Shown here: positions 17,112 through 26,180 of the stretch, one piece after another
Position numbering within the stretch: position 1 is the stretch's first letter
Layout: each line of letters opens with the position of its first letter
Origin: Hyphomicrobiales bacterium
GTDB taxonomy: Bacteria > Pseudomonadota > Alphaproteobacteria > Rhizobiales > Rhizobiaceae
Direction: 5' to 3'
Length of the DNA: 64,000 nt
NCBI GenBank assembly: GCA_900471605.1
Contig: UCEY01000027.1
Span: 1-64,000, forward strand
Notes under the pieces: generated by a model
Database searches by the model: none
Seen by the model: only the letters and a program-made list of their open reading frames with translations
Told to the model about the DNA's origin: nothing
Position numbers and translations under genes: made by a program

Positions 17112-18428
17112 ATGCGCCTGAAACACATCGCTCTCGCTCTCCTCGTGGCAACCGCCCTGACGGGCTGCAACGATACGCTCGATTCCGCGAGCATCGACCT
17201 GAAGAGCGTCAAGAACAAGGTCGAGCAGCCGCTGCCTTCGAGCATTCTCGCCGAGATGCAGAAGAAGGATATGCCGCGCACCTCGCCGATCATGATCCGC
17301 ATCCTCAAGGAAGAGGGCAAGCTGGAAATCTGGAAGGCAAAGGCCGACAACCGGTTCGAGGTGATCAAGAGCTACGATATCTGCGCCTGGTCCGGAAAGC
17401 TCGGCCCCAAGGTCAAGGAAGGCGACCGCCAGGCTCCCGAAGGCTTCTACAGCCTGACGCCGGCGCATCTGAACCCGAATTCCAAATATTACCTCGCCAT
17501 CAACACCGGCTTCCCTAACCGCTACGACGCCGCCAACGGCCGCAGCGGATCGAACCTGATGATCCACGGCGCCTGCTCGTCGTCCGGCTGCTATTCGATG
17601 ACCGACGAACAGGTTCTGGAGATCTATGCGTTTGCGCGGGATGCCTTCAAGGGCGGCCAGACCTCCGTACAGCTCCAGGCTCTGCCGTTCCGGATGACCG
17701 CCGAGAACATGGCGCGCCACCGCGACAGCCAGAACTTCGACTTCTGGAAGATGATCAAGGTCGGCTACGACAATTTCGAAGTCACCAAGCGCCCGCCGGA
17801 AGTCAATGTCTGCGACAAGAAATACGTTTTCAACCAGCAGCTCTCCGGCAATGGCACCTTTGCTCCCGCGGCTGCCTGCCCGCCCATGTCGACGCCTCCG
17901 GCGCTCGTCTCGGCGCTGACCTCCTACGAAAAGACCTATCAGGTCTCCTACGCGAAGGCGCTGGAGAAGTTCGACGGCAAGGTCTGGTACGAGCCGACCG
18001 AGGCCGAACGCAAGGCGGTGGTCGCCGGCAAGCGCAAGGGCCGCGATATCGCCTATGCACCGACCGGAACCTCGCTCGAAGCCGGCAAGCTGCTCAGCCA
18101 GTCGGAATTCCAGGAAATGATGGAAAAGCGGATGGCCTCCCAGAACAAGCCGGCCAATACCGTGCTTGCGTCAGCCTCTCCCGTCACGTTTCGCCCCGGC
18201 TCCGCCGCCGACCGCATGAAGCAGGACCGCCTGCCGGCCGAGGCAACCGCCTCCCCCACAGCGCAGGGCAACGTCGCGCAGAGCACCGGCACCATCCCGA
18301 CGATCACCACGGCCCAGGGCAACACGACCACGGTTCCGATCCCGGCCCAGAACCCGCTTGCCTACGCGGCACCGCCGATCAGCGAACCGCAGAAAAAGCC
18401 GTTCTGGAAGTTCTGGAGCAAGGAATGA
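17112..18428 (+). CDS. Murein L,D-transpeptidase lipoprotein (YkuD/YafK type)
   Basis: A 438-aa predicted lipoprotein (MRLKHIALALLVATALTGC, lipobox cysteine at 19) with a YkuD catalytic domain at about 55-230. The catalytic histidine and cysteine are in HGACSSSGCYSMT (H152, C160). The family cross-links or remodels peptidoglycan through meso-DAP, or attaches proteins to it. The final 130 residues are a low-complexity Thr/Ala/Pro/Gln region ending in KKPFWKFWSKE, probably disordered. The start at 17112 puts the signal peptide at the N-terminus. An ATG at 17097 would add five residues. The stop overlaps the tusA start (ATGA). Confidence 0.85.
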   Translation: MRLKHIALALLVATALTGCNDTLDSASIDLKSVKNKVEQPLPSSILAEMQKKDMPRTSPIMIRILKEEGKLEIWKAKADNRFEVIKSYDICAWSGKLGPKVKEGDRQAPEGFYSLTPAHLNPNSKYYLAINTGFPNRYDAANGRSGSNLMIHGACSSSGCYSMTDEQVLEIYAFARDAFKGGQTSVQLQALPFRMTAENMARHRDSQNFDFWKMIKVGYDNFEVTKRPPEVNVCDKKYVFNQQLSGNGTFAPAAACPPMSTPPALVSALTSYEKTYQVSYAKALEKFDGKVWYEPTEAERKAVVAGKRKGRDIAYAPTGTSLEAGKLLSQSEFQEMMEKRMASQNKPANTVLASASPVTFRPGSAADRMKQDRLPAEATASPTAQGNVAQSTGTIPTITTAQGNTTTVPIPAQNPLAYAAPPISEPQKKPFWKFWSKE

Positions 18429-18658
18429 CCTCGACCACCGACGGCCTCTACGATCTGAGAGGCCTGAAGTGCCCCCTGCCCGTGCTGAAGACCCGCCGCC
18501 GGCTGAAAAACATGGAGAGCGGCGCGGAACTCGCGATCGAAACCACCGATCCCCTGGCCGGCATCGACATTCCGCATTTCTGCACGCAGGAAGGGCACGA
18601 ACTGGTCCGTTCGGAAAAGACCGAGACGGGCCATCGTTTCGTGATCCGCAAGGGATAG
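18425..18658 (+). CDS. tusA: Sulfur-carrier TusA family protein
   Basis: A 77-aa TusA/SirA fold protein with the active-site CPLP motif at residues 16-19 (LRGLKCPLPVLKTRRRL). In E. coli TusA relays persulfide sulfur from IscS for tRNA 2-thiouridine and also influences molybdenum cofactor and iron-sulfur traffic. No TusBCD genes are in this window, so the recipient here is unknown. Its ATG overlaps the stop of the L,D-transpeptidase gene, so it is translationally coupled. Confidence 0.88.
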   Translation: MTSTTDGLYDLRGLKCPLPVLKTRRRLKNMESGAELAIETTDPLAGIDIPHFCTQEGHELVRSEKTETGHRFVIRKG

Positions 18659-18674
18659 GCGAATCCTCCGATTA

Positions 18675-18813
18675 GCCCCTCATCCGCCTGCCGGCACCTT
18701 CTCCCCGCACGCGGGGCGAAGGACGGATGCCACACCGACATCGCCTCAATCACCAACCGCGAATGGGGCAAGTCCCCTCTCCCCGTTTACGGGGAGAGGG
18801 TTAGGGTGAGGGG
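18675..18813. repeat. Palindromic intergenic repeat, RIME-like
   Basis: This 139-bp element begins CCCCTCATCC and ends GGGTGAGGGG, an imperfect terminal inverted repeat. Inside are two strong hairpins: CTCCCCGC with GCGGGGCGAAG near 18710-18722, and CTCTCCCCGT with ACGGGGAGAG at about 18777-18798. GC-rich palindromic elements of this type recur in rhizobial intergenic DNA. It separates tusA from the convergent COG0523 GTPase gene and may act as a bidirectional terminator or mRNA stabiliser. Its sequence differs from the two elements in the fds operon. Confidence 0.7.
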
Positions 18814-18832
18814 CAAGCCCGCCCTAAAACGA

Positions 18833-20011
18833 TCACATGCGAAGGCCAGGAACCGCGAGAGGATTGTCCTCCAGCGCCGCACGATCCGGCCGGTCAATGC
18901 GCGGCTGGCCCGTAAAGGCCGCAAACAGATCCGAGACGAAGGCTTCTTCCAGTCCTTGCGTGATCAGCACCATGCGGGTGCGCCGGTCGGAACCGTCGGG
19001 CCATTTCGGCAGGCGCTGCGGCGGATGAAAGACGCTCTGCACCCCATGCAGCACCAGCGGCCGGTCCGGATTGTCGGAAAGCGCCACGATCGCCTTCATC
19101 CGCAGCAGCTTTTCGCCATGCGCCGAGCGCAACAGGTCGATGAACATCTCGATCGCCATCGGCTCGATCGGCTTGTCATGAATGATCGAGAAGGACCGGA
19201 TGTCGTCGCCGTGGCGGTTCACGTCATGATGATGGTGGTCGTGATGGCCATGCCCGTGATGATCATGGCCATGCGGGTGGTGGTGACCATGGTCGTGGTG
19301 ATGATGGTCATGATTCTCCCCGGCATCGCTGGCCAGCTCGTCGCGCAGCCAGCGGTCCACGTCTGCGATCTTCGTCGCCGGATCGTAAAGCCCGTTCACG
19401 AGGATGGCCGCCGTACCCGCCTCGTTGCTGTCGCCATCGACGATGGGCGCCCGGGGATTGAGTTCCGCGAGCCGCGATTTGAGGGCCGCCAGCTGGGCAG
19501 CATCCGCCATCGACAATTTGGAGATGATCAGCCGGTCCGCCACCGCCACCTGCTTTACCGCCTCCTGGTGACGGTCGAGCGTCGATACCCCGTTGACCGC
19601 GTCGACCACGGTGATGACGCCGTCGAGCTCGAAGTTCTGCGCGATGATCGGATTGCCCATAACCGACTGCATGACCGGTGCCGGATCCGCAAGCCCCGTC
19701 GTTTCGATGACGATCCGGCGGATCGGTTTCAGCCGACCGGTCTGGATGCCGTCCATGATCGAGGCGAGCGAATCCACCAGCTCGCCGCGCACCGTGCAGC
19801 AGAGGCAGCCGTTGGCGATTTCCAGCAGCGCATCGCCGGAAGCCTCGACCAGGAAATTGTCGATGCCGACCTCGCCGAACTCGTTGATGATCACGGCCGT
19901 ATCGCTGGTGCCGGGATCCTTGAGGATACGGTTCAGCAGCGTCGATTTTCCCGCACCGAGAAAGCCGGTGAGGATGGAGACCGGGATCCGGTTCTGGGCA
20001 GAAGACATCAT
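18833..20011 (-). CDS. COG0523 (CobW-like) metallochaperone GTPase with His-rich loop
   Basis: A 392-aa G3E GTPase with P-loop GFLGAGKST (residues 16-24), the metal-binding CxCC motif in NGCLCCTVRGEL (about 67-78), a Walker B-like ETTGLADPAP and a SKLSMAD region in place of the NKxD guanine motif. A histidine-rich stretch (about 30 residues of His with Asp and Gly, near 233-265) separates the GTPase domain from the C-terminal CobW_C domain. COG0523 proteins load or allocate Zn2+, and in some cases Co2+ or Fe. The partner cannot be told here, and no zinc-responsive operator was found. Two adjacent ATG codons begin the frame. Confidence 0.85.
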   Translation of the reverse strand: MMSSAQNRIPVSILTGFLGAGKSTLLNRILKDPGTSDTAVIINEFGEVGIDNFLVEASGDALLEIANGCLCCTVRGELVDSLASIMDGIQTGRLKPIRRIVIETTGLADPAPVMQSVMGNPIIAQNFELDGVITVVDAVNGVSTLDRHQEAVKQVAVADRLIISKLSMADAAQLAALKSRLAELNPRAPIVDGDSNEAGTAAILVNGLYDPATKIADVDRWLRDELASDAGENHDHHHHDHGHHHPHGHDHHGHGHHDHHHHDVNRHGDDIRSFSIIHDKPIEPMAIEMFIDLLRSAHGEKLLRMKAIVALSDNPDRPLVLHGVQSVFHPPQRLPKWPDGSDRRTRMVLITQGLEEAFVSDLFAAFTGQPRIDRPDRAALEDNPLAVPGLRM

Positions 20012-20021
20012 CTATTCCCGT

Positions 20022-21140
20022 TCAGAATGTCGGGCGCGGCTGCGGGATCGGCACGTTGACGGTATTGGCGGCAACCGTTGCCTTCTTGGCGCCCTTGGGC
20101 GGCGGGGGCGGCGCCTCGCCACCGGAAATCAGGGTCAGCATCGTGTAGACCGGCGGGCGGGCCATTTCATGGATATAGGGCGAATGCTGGATGGTGCGGC
20201 CCGTATCGTCACGGGTTTCGCTGCGCACCTTGGCCGCCTTCGGATTGCAGATTTCGGCGCTGACGTCGTTGACGGGAGCCGTATCGCCATAGGGTGCGAG
20301 CGCCGGCAGCGCCACGCCCTGGGGCACGGCCGAGCTCAGCCCCTGCTGCAACAGGTTGGCGGTGTCGTCGGCGCGGCCGGCGAGGCTGTCCGAGCCGAGC
20401 ACCACGGAAATCACCGAACGGCCGTCCCGTGTCGCGGAACCGATCTGGTTGAAGCCGGAGGCGCAGATGAAACCGGTCTTCATGCCGTCGGCACCGTCGA
20501 AACGGCCGATCAGCGTGTTGAAATTGGGATATTGCTTGGAGCCGGTATCGATACCCTCGAGCGAGAAATAGCTCTGGTATTCCGGGAAATCCTGCTTGAG
20601 CCTCAGCGTCAGCAGCGCGAGATCCCGCGCGGTCGAGAACTGACCCTTGCCCGGCAGGCCGTGCGGATTGATATATTGGGTGGAATTCATGCCGAGTGCC
20701 TTGGCCTGGGCATTCATCATCGCCACGAACTGTTCCTGTGTGCCGCCGACAGCCTCGGCCACCGCAACCGCCATGTCGTTCGCCGACTTGACGAGCATCA
20801 TCTTCAACGCGTTGTCCATCGTCATCGTCGTGCCGGGCGTGAAGTACATCTTGCTCGCCGGCTGGTCGGCGGCGACCTTGCTCATCACCACCGGCGTGTC
20901 GAGCGAGAGCTTGCCGGTCTTCAGCGCCTTGAAGGTCACATAGGCCGTCATCAGCTTGGTGAGCGACGCCGGATACCATTTGAGGAACGCATCCTCGTGG
21001 GCGATCACCTTGCCGGTCTTTACATCGACGACGATTTTCGGATTGGCGGCAGCGGTTCCGGCGGAAGCGACAAGGGCAAGCGCCGAGAGGGCGCAGATCA
21101 GCCGGGTGGCGGAGGCGGATCGGAGGCTGAAGGTCGGCAA
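20022..21140 (-). CDS. dacF: D-alanyl-D-alanine carboxypeptidase (class S11 penicillin-binding protein)
   Basis: A 372-aa exported peptidase that removes the terminal D-Ala from peptidoglycan pentapeptides. A signal peptide (about 10-32, LICALSALALVASAGTAAA) is followed by the catalytic SLTK at 59-62, SAN at 119-121 and KTG at 221-223. The tail is an uncommon proline-rich linker (APPPPPKGAKK) rather than the usual amphipathic anchor domain. The frame is open to 21230, but a TTG at 21140 with GAGGG upstream places the start at the signal peptide. The paralogue name (dacA, dacC or dacF) is uncertain. The COG0523 gene lies 10 bp downstream on the same strand, so co-transcription is likely. Confidence 0.87.
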   Translation of the reverse strand: MPTFSLRSASATRLICALSALALVASAGTAAANPKIVVDVKTGKVIAHEDAFLKWYPASLTKLMTAYVTFKALKTGKLSLDTPVVMSKVAADQPASKMYFTPGTTMTMDNALKMMLVKSANDMAVAVAEAVGGTQEQFVAMMNAQAKALGMNSTQYINPHGLPGKGQFSTARDLALLTLRLKQDFPEYQSYFSLEGIDTGSKQYPNFNTLIGRFDGADGMKTGFICASGFNQIGSATRDGRSVISVVLGSDSLAGRADDTANLLQQGLSSAVPQGVALPALAPYGDTAPVNDVSAEICNPKAAKVRSETRDDTGRTIQHSPYIHEMARPPVYTMLTLISGGEAPPPPPKGAKKATVAANTVNVPIPQPRPTF

Positions 21141-21531
21141 GATAGTCCCTCGTTGTTGCGGCTTAACGAGTGTGGCGCATATGCGGCTTATGTGGCCAAC
21201 CGATGGCAAAGCTCTCTGCTGATATTGCATGGCCCAAGACGCTCAAGCCCAGTGTGTCTTTCACCCTGCTCTTTTAAGCCTATGCCAGCCTGATTTGGCA
21301 AGCATCAAGGCGCAATGCACGACAGAATTTGATCGCCGCCCATCGCCCTGTTCCTCAGTCACAATGACCGAAAAACCGCTTCGGCGGGGGCCGTGCGCGA
21401 TCGGATGGAAAAAATGCGAGCCAGCCCGCCCCAAGAAACCGATAGGTTAACAGATTGCAAACGACGCGAATCTGGCCATAATGCGGACACAATTGCAAAA
21501 GTTTTTTTCTTCGCGGAAAGCATGTTCAAAA
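21141..21531 (+). other. 390-bp intergenic region between carboxypeptidase and autotransporter
   Basis: This is the divergent spacer that should hold both promoters. A 73-codon frame at 21229-21450 shows no domain, no Shine-Dalgarno and cysteine/proline-rich chance composition, so I do not call it. GC falls towards the autotransporter side (AT-rich tract around 21430-21530). No operator recognised. Confidence 0.4.
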
Positions 21532-24048
21532 ATGTTCGGTTCCGTTACCAGAATGAACTTCAAATGGCGTGTTTTTCTTCTTTCTTGCACAGCCATACCA
21601 GTTTGGTCGGCGCCTGACATGGCATCGGCCTCCTGTGTATCTACGGGATCGATTGCGTCTCAAAATTGCGACGCGTCTTACATCCAGCAAATTACGAATG
21701 CCGGCTCTTCGTCTTTGACGATCAGCGACGAAACCACGGTCTATGTCAGGATGGCGCCGCTGAACGCCTCCACGACGCCGACGCAACATACGCTTCGCAT
21801 CACTGGAAACACGACGATCTACAATCCCGCCTACGCGGCAATCTATACCTATACCGACGCACAGGACCATGATCTCGAACTCTATCTTGGCGGTGATGTG
21901 GTCGTCGGTTCGGATGGCGGCGGCTTGGGGGCGATCTGGCTGAGAAACCAGGTCTCAGGTGATATTTCCGTTGAAAGCGCCGCAACGGTGACATCGACGA
22001 GCGGCCCTGCGATTACCGTGACGACGAACCAGGGGGCCGTCTCGATCATCAACAGCGGCAGCGTCACTGCGACCACGGACAGGGGCATTTATGCTGACGG
22101 AGGCTACAACGATAGCGACCTTGCGCCGGTGGAAGTGTCGATTGACAACAGCGGGACGGTCGACGCCTACCTTGCTGGCATCCGGGCGATAAACTGGCAC
22201 GGGCTTTCGACGATCGAAAATTCCGGAGTGGTTACCTCGGAGACCTTGCAGGGATTGATAGCCTGGTCGGCCTCCGGTGCGGTTGACGTGACGAACTCGG
22301 GCACGGTGACCGCCGAAGACAGCATCGCTCTGCAGGCGTGGAGCACCGCGGCAGACGTAACCGTCTATAACAGCGGCGAACTCAATTCTCATGATGACAC
22401 CGCCCATGCCGATGCGGGTAGCGGTCACTACGGCATCCACGCGCGTGCCGACACCTCCGGCAACATAACCGTGACCAATAGCACGGGGGGCGTTGTCAAC
22501 GCGCCTGATTCGATCGGCATCTACGCCCAGACAGACAGCGGAAACGTCACCATTACCAACTCCGGCCGCATCAACGCGCTGACCGGCATCGACGCCGTCA
22601 CCGGTAGCGGGACCGTCGGTATCGTCAACATGGGCGAAATCACGGCCAGCGGCAACGGCGTGACGCTGCGAGGCGGCCGGCTGACAAACAGCGGTTCGAT
22701 AAGCGGCAACGTCTATGGTCTCAGTCTGGACGTGTCCGGCAGCATCGTGACCAACAGCGGAACGATATCCGGCGACGTCGCGTCGGTCTATTTCGCCACG
22801 GGTGGAAACACCCTGAATATCAGTCCGAATGCGAAATTCACCGGAGTTGTGGATTACAACAACACGACCGGCAACACGACGGCATTCGGATCGGGCAGCT
22901 ATCACATTCCCGCTGCCAACTACATCGCGGCCGGAAACACCATCCGGCTCGACAACAGCTCCCAGCTGGCGATCCTGGCCAATGCCGACACGTCGGGAAG
23001 CATTGACGTGATCTCGGCCGCCCCGGAAGTCGGCAAGGCGGTCGGGAGCTATACGAATTCGGTTTCGGATGTGATCGGCAGCATTCTGGCGATTGATATC
23101 GACCGTCCCACCGCCACGCTTGGAGAAGTGAATACCGGCGCAACCTTCTACGCCGAGCCCACGAGGAAGTCGCCTGCCGAAAACGCGATTGCGTCCATCA
23201 CCCATGGAACGGTTGTCGATCCGTATGGGACCCTGCTTTGGGCGCGCGTCTTTGGCGGTGGCCGGGAACAGTCAGGTTCCGGGAGCACGCCGGAAAGCAA
23301 TATCTACCATTATGGCCTTATCTTCGGTGCGGATCGGCAATTCGACAATAAACGGCTGGGCATCTTTGCGGGCGGCGGCGCGGTATCGGCGAGTTCCGCG
23401 GAAAGCGGAAACTGGCTCGAAGGAAGCACCGGCTTTGCGGGCGTTTATGCCGCCGCCCCCGTCGGCGACTTGACACTCAATGCGTCTCTGACGCTGGGCA
23501 TGATAGACAGCGACAGCAAACGTTCGATCAATTCCGGCGCTGAAACCGCAGAAGGCAATTTCCTGGGCTGGTATGCGTCACCCGAGCTCTCGCTCAGCCG
23601 CAGGTATTCGATCGCGTCGGACTGGACGATGACGCCAAGTGCAGGCCTGCGATATGTGGGAGCCTACTACGAAGGCTACGACGAATCGGGTTCGTCCCAG
23701 AACCTGAGCTATGCAGGGCGCGACAGTCATTCATTGGAAGGACGTTTCCAGTTGGAATTCAGCCGTCATTTTGCCATGGAGGCTGGGAGAAAAGGCTCCA
23801 TTTCGTTCTCGGGCGCCATCACCGGTCGCCAGAACCTCGGATCAGACAGCTACGTCGCCTCTTTGAACAATACCGAATTCAGCCTCGAAAACGCCTCTGA
23901 CCGCAACGTTCTCGGCGCCACTCTTGGTATCGGCTTCGACGTCCCGGTAAGCGCGACAACCAACATCTACGGCGCCGTCGAAGGTTCGGTGAACACCGAT
24001 CAATCGAAAGCATATACCGGGCGGATCGGGATGAAAGCCATATTCTGA
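21532..24048 (+). CDS. Type Va autotransporter (beta-helix passenger plus C-terminal barrel)
   Basis: A surface or secreted protein of about 838 aa. A signal peptide (MNFKWRVFLLSCTAIPVWS, cleavage near ASAS) precedes a passenger of about 500 residues. The passenger is built of degenerate strands ending in NSGTV, NSGSV or NSGRI motifs, as in right-handed beta-helix passengers. The last 270-280 residues are an autotransporter beta-barrel (LLWARVFGGGREQSG, then GNFLGWYASPELSLSRRYS), ending in phenylalanine (IGMKAIF). No protease triad or RGD motif is evident, so an adhesin-like role is only inferred. The start is uncertain: ATG at 21481, 21532 or 21553 are all in frame, and 21532 has GGAAAG upstream. 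GC content and codon use are visibly lower than in neighbours. Confidence 0.82.
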   Translation: MFGSVTRMNFKWRVFLLSCTAIPVWSAPDMASASCVSTGSIASQNCDASYIQQITNAGSSSLTISDETTVYVRMAPLNASTTPTQHTLRITGNTTIYNPAYAAIYTYTDAQDHDLELYLGGDVVVGSDGGGLGAIWLRNQVSGDISVESAATVTSTSGPAITVTTNQGAVSIINSGSVTATTDRGIYADGGYNDSDLAPVEVSIDNSGTVDAYLAGIRAINWHGLSTIENSGVVTSETLQGLIAWSASGAVDVTNSGTVTAEDSIALQAWSTAADVTVYNSGELNSHDDTAHADAGSGHYGIHARADTSGNITVTNSTGGVVNAPDSIGIYAQTDSGNVTITNSGRINALTGIDAVTGSGTVGIVNMGEITASGNGVTLRGGRLTNSGSISGNVYGLSLDVSGSIVTNSGTISGDVASVYFATGGNTLNISPNAKFTGVVDYNNTTGNTTAFGSGSYHIPAANYIAAGNTIRLDNSSQLAILANADTSGSIDVISAAPEVGKAVGSYTNSVSDVIGSILAIDIDRPTATLGEVNTGATFYAEPTRKSPAENAIASITHGTVVDPYGTLLWARVFGGGREQSGSGSTPESNIYHYGLIFGADRQFDNKRLGIFAGGGAVSASSAESGNWLEGSTGFAGVYAAAPVGDLTLNASLTLGMIDSDSKRSINSGAETAEGNFLGWYASPELSLSRRYSIASDWTMTPSAGLRYVGAYYEGYDESGSSQNLSYAGRDSHSLEGRFQLEFSRHFAMEAGRKGSISFSGAITGRQNLGSDSYVASLNNTEFSLENASDRNVLGATLGIGFDVPVSATTNIYGAVEGSVNTDQSKAYTGRIGMKAIF

Positions 24049-24294
24049 CCCCGCTGAATATGAGGATGGAGCCGTCACCGGATCGAAATGCGTTTCGCTG
24101 GCGCAGGCGACCGGCCGGCGATGTTCATTGCAATGCTCCGAAAAAGGCCAGCTATCACAACGCCTTGATAGAAATCTGCCTTATCCTGCAAGGGAGGCAA
24201 CTTGCAGGAAGATTGATTACGTCGATCATGACAGGCACACTCCGGGCGGGAGGACTTGTCATAACCGCGTGACCAGCCAACAACAGGGAATCTT

Positions 24295-25458
24295 ATGCCG
24301 ATTTTGAACCGGGCTGCCGAACTTCAGCGCGAAGTCAGCGAGTGGCGACGATATCTTCATGAAAATCCTGAGATCCTTTACGAGGTGGAGAACACTGCCT
24401 CGTTCGTGGAACAGAAGCTGAGGGAATTCGGCGTCGACGAGGTCGTGCCCGGCATCGGCCGTACCGGCGTCGTCGGCATCATTCGAGGCAAAGGTCCGAG
24501 CGGCCGCACGATCGGCCTGCGCGCCGACATGGATGCCCTGCCGCTCACCGAAATCACCGGCAAGCCCTGGGCTTCCAAGGCCCCGGGCAAAATGCATGCC
24601 TGCGGCCACGACGGCCACACGTCGATGCTGCTCGGCGCGGCGAAATACCTTGCGGAAACCCGCAATTTCAACGGCACCGTCGCACTGATCTTCCAGCCCG
24701 CCGAAGAGGGCGGCGCCGGTGCGCTGGCAATGGTCGAAGACGGCATGATGGAACGTTTCGCCATCGAGGAAGTCTACGGCATGCACAACATGCCGGGCAT
24801 TCCGCTCGGCCAGTTCGCCATCCGCAAGGGCGGCATCATGGCGGCGCCCGATCGCTTCACCATCACCATCAAGGGCCGCGGCGGCCATGCGGCACAGCCG
24901 CACAAGACCATCGACCCGATCTTCATCGGCTCGCAGCTGGTCGGCAGCCTGCAGGCGATCGCCGCCCGCAATGCCGATCCGGTGCGCTCGATCGTCATTT
25001 CGGTTACCCGCTTCGATGCCGGCACGACCCACAACATCATTCCCGACCAAGCGACGCTCTGGGGCACGGTCCGCACGCTCAGCGAAGAGACGCGCGATCT
25101 TGCCGAAACGCGGATCCGCCAGATCGTCGAAGGTATCGTCGGCGCCCATGGCGCCGAGGCGGAGATCGATTACGAACGCAAATGCCCGGTGACCGTCAAT
25201 CACGACCGGGAAACCGAACATGCCGTCGCCGTCGCGACCGAGGTGGCGGGCGCTTCCAATGTCGATGCCAATGTCGATCCGACCATGGCCGGCGAGGACT
25301 TCGCCTTCATGCTGAAAAAGCGTCCCGGCGCCTTCATCTTCATCGGCAACGGCGATACGGCGGCCCTCCATAACCCGCACTACGATTTCGACGACGAGGC
25401 GATTTCATACGGCATTTCGTATTGGGTGCGTCTCGCCGAACATCGGTTGACGGAATGA
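24295..25458 (+). CDS. M20 family amidohydrolase (hippurate hydrolase-like)
   Basis: A 387-aa cytosolic metallopeptidase of the M20D group. The metal site is visible as MHACGHDGHT (H101, C103, H105) and the catalytic glutamates in FQPAEEGGAG (E137, E138). A dimerisation domain with KGRGGHAAQPH at about 195-205 and a late MAGEDFAF glutamate follow. Relatives cleave N-acyl amino acids such as hippurate, N-acetyl-diaminopimelate or IAA conjugates, so the substrate is open. The start ATG is preceded by AGGGA. A hairpin terminator follows, so it is probably a single-gene unit. Confidence 0.88.
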   Translation: MPILNRAAELQREVSEWRRYLHENPEILYEVENTASFVEQKLREFGVDEVVPGIGRTGVVGIIRGKGPSGRTIGLRADMDALPLTEITGKPWASKAPGKMHACGHDGHTSMLLGAAKYLAETRNFNGTVALIFQPAEEGGAGALAMVEDGMMERFAIEEVYGMHNMPGIPLGQFAIRKGGIMAAPDRFTITIKGRGGHAAQPHKTIDPIFIGSQLVGSLQAIAARNADPVRSIVISVTRFDAGTTHNIIPDQATLWGTVRTLSEETRDLAETRIRQIVEGIVGAHGAEAEIDYERKCPVTVNHDRETEHAVAVATEVAGASNVDANVDPTMAGEDFAFMLKKRPGAFIFIGNGDTAALHNPHYDFDDEAISYGISYWVRLAEHRLTE

Positions 25459-25466
25459 GGACAATG

Positions 25467-25495
25467 AAAGGGCTTGGCTAAACGCCTCGCCTTTT
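25467..25495 (+). terminator. Rho-independent terminator after the M20 amidohydrolase
   Basis: AAAGGGC (25467-25473) pairs with GCCTTTT (25489-25495), with an inner GGC/GCC extension around a TAAAC loop and a two-base internal mismatch. It ends in a T run. It sits between the peptidase stop and the tRNA. Confidence 0.55.
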
Positions 25496-25513
25496 GTATG
25501 GAATTCCTCACGT

Positions 25514-25590
25514 GGTCCCATAGCTCAGCAGGATAGAGCGCAGGATTCCTAATCCTGAGGCCGATGGTTCGAATCCATCTGGGATCACCA
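25514..25590 (+). tRNA. tRNA-Arg (anticodon CCU)
   Basis: The 77-nt cloverleaf is complete. The acceptor GGTCCCA pairs with TGGGATC (one G-T pair), and the D stem is GCTC/GAGC. The anticodon stem is CAGGA/TCCTG with loop TTCCTAA giving CCT, and the T stem is GATGG/CCATC with TTCGAAT. The discriminator A and the CCA end are encoded. It decodes AGG. No integrase or duplicated 3' end is present beside it, so it is not being used as an attachment site here. Confidence 0.96.
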
Positions 25591-25598
25591 CTCGCTTC

Positions 25599-26138
25599 TC
25601 ATCGAACAATCGTCGGCGTCCGGTCCATTCGTTTCGGCCGCCTGACCGAGCGGACCACGCCACGACGGGCGGCGCCCAGCAGTGCAGCAATCAGCCAGCC
25701 GCAGAAAAGCCCGACTGCCGCCCAGGTGAGACCGGCGAAATCCACCGGCACGCCGGGCACGTAGTCGCGCCAGGCGTTCGCAAACGTCGTCGAATCGGGG
25801 TTGCGCATCACCACGAAAGGTTTGGTGAAGGGCGGCGCGAGCGTCAGCTCCTTCTGCTGCTTCGCGAGCATTTCATAACGCGAAAAGGTTCGCCGCATCG
25901 CTTCGCCCTGATTGCGCAGGAAGGTCTGCGGCGAGGCGGAATAGATGTTGAGCGCCTCCTGGCGATCGAGGCCGTTATGGTTGGCCTGGGCGTCGAATTC
26001 CGAGATCAGGATCTTCAGCTCGTCGAGTGCCCCGCCGATCCGCTGGCGGTACTGCTGCGCGAATTCCGGCGCCTGCGAGAAGAAGATCCCGCCAAGCAGC
26101 GCCATCGCCATCGTGAGCATTCTTCCGAGCATGAGCAT
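25599..26138 (-). CDS. DUF2937 family membrane protein
   Basis: A 179-aa protein with a hydrophobic N-terminal helix (MLTMAMALLGGIFFSQAPEF), a polar middle starting FAQQYRQRIGGALDELK (typical of DUF2937) and a C-terminal transmembrane helix (about 140-162). The tail is basic. It is predicted to be an inner-membrane protein with a periplasmic domain. No function is established for the family. Two in-frame ATG codons (26138, 26132) are equally possible. It faces the tRNA gene and follows the FAD oxidoreductase on the same strand with 42 bp between them. Confidence 0.72.
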   Translation of the reverse strand: MLMLGRMLTMAMALLGGIFFSQAPEFAQQYRQRIGGALDELKILISEFDAQANHNGLDRQEALNIYSASPQTFLRNQGEAMRRTFSRYEMLAKQQKELTLAPPFTKPFVVMRNPDSTTFANAWRDYVPGVPVDFAGLTWAAVGLFCGWLIAALLGAARRGVVRSVRRPKRMDRTPTIVR

Positions 26139-26180
26139 GGCAAAACCTCGGTTGTTTCGCCGATCAACGACGCGGGGGCG

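Noticed and set aside
18675-18813. CRISPR-like repeat array
   Set aside because: There is a single palindromic element with no spaced direct repeats. No CRISPR array or cas gene is present in the window.
21229-21450. Possible 73-aa gene in the carboxypeptidase-autotransporter spacer
   Set aside because: No ribosome-binding site, no recognisable domain and high Cys/Pro content. Best treated as non-coding.
25514-25590. tRNA-Arg as a genomic-island attachment site
   Set aside because: There is no integrase, no partial tRNA copy nearby and both flanks are ordinary chromosomal genes.
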